A stretch of DNA of 50,590 bases, taken from the NCBI GenBank assembly GCA_037890055.1, contig JBBKBD010000013.1. One strand, given 5' to 3'. Both the position numbers and the translations under genes were made by a program. This document shows positions 49,412 through 50,590 of the stretch, in pieces; position 1 is the stretch's first letter; each line of letters starts with the position of its first letter. The notes below the pieces were generated by a model. The model did no database searches and was not told the origin of the DNA. It worked only from the letters and a program-made list of their open reading frames with translations. The stretch comes from Mediannikoviicoccus sp037890055 (GTDB taxonomy: Bacteria; Bacillota; Clostridia; Tissierellales; Peptoniphilaceae).

Positions 49412-50163
49412 ACGAAACAATTAAACATCAACTTAAACACAGAAGCATTAGAGAATTTAAAGACCAAGAGGTATCAAAAGAAGACCTAAATATTTTTAAA
49501 GAAGTCATACAAAGGACAGCCACTAGCACCGGAGTACAATCCTATTCAGTAATAAGAGTGGTGGATAAGGAAAACAGAAAAAAGATAGCAGAAGTCTGCA
49601 AGCAAAGTTATGTAGAAACGGCGCCAGAACTTTTTATATTCATTGTGGACTGCTACAGAAACAATGAAATAGTAAAAGAAAAAACAGAAAAGAGCTATGA
49701 ACAGGCCTACGACATGGAAAAATTTTTCCAAGGCTTTACCGATGCAGCCCTTGCTTCACAAAACTTAATGAACGCCATAGAATCAAAAAATATGGGTGGA
49801 GTATTTTTAGGGTCAATCCTTAATGACAGCAAAGAGATTATAAATATTTTAAAACTTCCGAAATATACCTTTCCTGTACTTGGAGTTGCCTTTGGGTATC
49901 CAAATCAAGAGCCAATGCTAAAACCAAGAATGGACATGAATTTAAGATTTTTTGAAGACGAATACAAAATCTTCGACAACTACCTGGAAGAGATAATAGA
50001 TTATGACGAAGAGATGAAAACATACTATGACCTTAGACAAAAAGACAAACCACTGGACTCATTTAGTGAGCAGTTGATACAGAGATTTGAAAACACATTA
50101 GAAAAAAGAACGCTTATATTAAATGTAATTAAAGAACAGGGCTTCGACTTTAAATTAAAATAA
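49408..50163 (+). CDS. Nitroreductase-family NAD(P)H:flavin oxidoreductase
   Basis: This 251-residue protein starts at GTG with GGAG upstream. HRSIREFKDQEVSKEDL near 12-28 is the FMN phosphate-binding start of NfsA/FRP-type reductases. SVIRVVDKENRKKIAEVC follows, GGVFLGSILND is the FMN loop, and PVLGVAFGYPNQEPMLKPRM is the signature of the NfrA/NfsA group. It reduces flavins, nitro compounds or quinones with NAD(P)H. The physiological electron acceptor is unknown. Confidence 0.87.
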   Translation: MNETIKHQLKHRSIREFKDQEVSKEDLNIFKEVIQRTATSTGVQSYSVIRVVDKENRKKIAEVCKQSYVETAPELFIFIVDCYRNNEIVKEKTEKSYEQAYDMEKFFQGFTDAALASQNLMNAIESKNMGGVFLGSILNDSKEIINILKLPKYTFPVLGVAFGYPNQEPMLKPRMDMNLRFFEDEYKIFDNYLEEIIDYDEEMKTYYDLRQKDKPLDSFSEQLIQRFENTLEKRTLILNVIKEQGFDFKLK

Positions 50164-50234
50164 CTATAAATAAAGTAGGAACGAGAATAAGAAAACTTTA
50201 AAAAGAATTAAAACAAGGAAAATAATAAAAACAT

Positions 50235-50259
50235 TTGACAAGATGGAAATAACTTGTTA
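50235..50259 (+). promoter_or_regulatory. Candidate upstream rRNA promoter (P1)
   Basis: TTGACA starts near 50235. TAATAT lies 17 bases on, running into a perfect TATAAT 20 bases on. It directly faces the hairpin at about 50262-50287. Confidence 0.4.
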
Positions 50260-50261
50260 AT

Positions 50262-50293
50262 ATAATTAGGCACTCAAGGAAGTGCCTTTTTAA
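50262..50293 (+). terminator. Hairpin between P1 and the main rRNA promoter
   Basis: GGCACT, a CAAGGA loop and AGTGCC form a perfect 6-bp stem followed by TTTTTAAA. It can end read-through from the nitroreductase gene, or a very short transcript from P1. Confidence 0.65.
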
Positions 50294-50340
50294 ATTCTTC
50301 GAAAAGAAGCAAGTTTTTTTAAAAAAGTTTAAAAAAGTGC

Positions 50341-50369
50341 TTGACAATATATTTTAATAGTGATACTAT
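50341..50369 (+). promoter_or_regulatory. Main rRNA operon promoter (P2)
   Basis: TTGACA (50341-50346), a 17-base spacer and TACTAT (50364-50369), preceded by AT-rich UP-like sequence. The leader before 16S holds TCAGC-GAGA-GCTGA (50473-50487) and no open frame. Confidence 0.8.
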
Positions 50370-50495
50370 TAAATAGTTGTCGCTCAAAGCGAGTGCAAAG
50401 AACCTAAACAAGTGAAAAGTGTAAAAAACTTTTGAGTAAGTACAACCAAACAATTTCGGTGAAAAAAATAAAGTCAGCGAGAGCTGATCAAACAT

Positions 50496-50590
50496 TTAAT
50501 AGAGAGTTTGATCCTGGCTCAGGACGAACGCTGGCGGCGTGCTTAACACATGCAAGTCGAACGATGAACCTCGAAATGATTTCTTCGGAG
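50496..50590 (+). rRNA. rrs: 16S ribosomal RNA, 5' end (cut by the window)
   Basis: AGAGTTTGATCCTGGCTCAG at 50503-50522 is the universal 16S start (position 8 of the E. coli molecule), followed by GACGAACGCTGGCGGCGTGC and AACACATGCAAGTCGAACG. The mature 5' end is set at about 50496 by that alignment. The window ends in the first variable region, so only about 95 bases are visible. Confidence 0.97.

Noticed and set aside
1..50590. tRNA genes, insertion sequences or prophage genes
   Set aside because: I saw no transposase, integrase or phage-like gene, and no sequence with a tRNA T-arm GGTTCGAATCC pattern. A tRNAscan-type search would be needed to exclude an unusual tRNA.

Overview
The window is a piece of an AT-rich, low-GC Gram-positive (Firmicutes-type) chromosome. 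Strong AGGAGG ribosome sites, frequent TTG/GTG starts, a Spo0J/Soj-type ParAB pair, lipoproteins, a yybP-ykoY riboswitch, fructose PTS and phosphate acetyltransferase all fit an anaerobic, fermentative Clostridia/Tissierellia-like bacterium. The last 95 bases are the start of a 16S rRNA gene. Its early variable sequence looks to me like Peptoniphilaceae (Peptoniphilus or a relative), but that is an inference from memory.

Bases 1-8.3 kb are accessory and show decay. They hold a frameshifted membrane protein gene, a large fusion of a metallo-beta-lactamase fold, membrane segments and a methyltransferase, two alpha/beta hydrolases, a membrane protein and a GNAT acetyltransferase. A Crp-like regulator is then divergent from a methyltransferase whose leader carries a perfect 15-bp Fur box. 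Directly after the methyltransferase lies the first ~40 codons of a FecCD iron-siderophore permease, frameshifted and truncated, so this was probably once an iron-uptake operon. A double-cupin protein follows.

Bases 8.2-15.1 kb hold a minus-strand unit (YbaK deacylase, glutamate-cysteine-ligase-like enzyme, ATP-grasp ligase) that looks like a thiol or gamma-glutamyl peptide pathway. After it come an MBL hydrolase, two small membrane/DUF1232 proteins, an M20 amidohydrolase and a CPBP protease. Bases 15.1-20 kb hold a manganese riboswitch with its P-type ATPase, then a selenium/sulfur cluster (YedE, TusA, DUF3343) and a GlsB-like membrane protein. Bases 20-26.7 kb hold a membrane-anchored hydrolase, a glycosyltransferase, a PII-like protein, an O6-alkylguanine-DNA alkyltransferase, a metallophosphoesterase and an ABC exporter pair. 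Bases 26.7-30.6 kb are a fructose operon (fruK, a truncated EIIAB paralogue, full EIIABC). Then come argS, mntP, a decayed MazE antitoxin with its operator still present, an MFS pump and a bioY-birA-pyrC operon.

The most unusual stretch is 37.7-43.7 kb. It starts with a 1.1-kb gene-free region holding degenerate 42-50 bp repeats and two 50-bp direct repeats, each with a BirA-like operator (10-N15-10). Four exact-period 11-bp direct repeats then abut a TATAAT box, in the style of a PhoB/OmpR-family binding array. They drive a five-gene unit: a secreted protein, an OmpR-type response regulator, a sensor kinase with a large external domain, and two nearly identical lipoproteins. The lipoproteins arose by a tandem duplication that also copied the tail of the kinase gene. 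This looks like a self-regulated envelope-sensing module.

Bases 43.7-50.2 kb hold parA, parB, a cyclodeaminase, a cysteine-desulfurase-like enzyme, DUF4446, pta, a methyltransferase and a nitroreductase, followed by the rRNA promoter region. parAB next to an rRNA operon suggests an origin-proximal position, but I saw no DnaA-box cluster or parS site.
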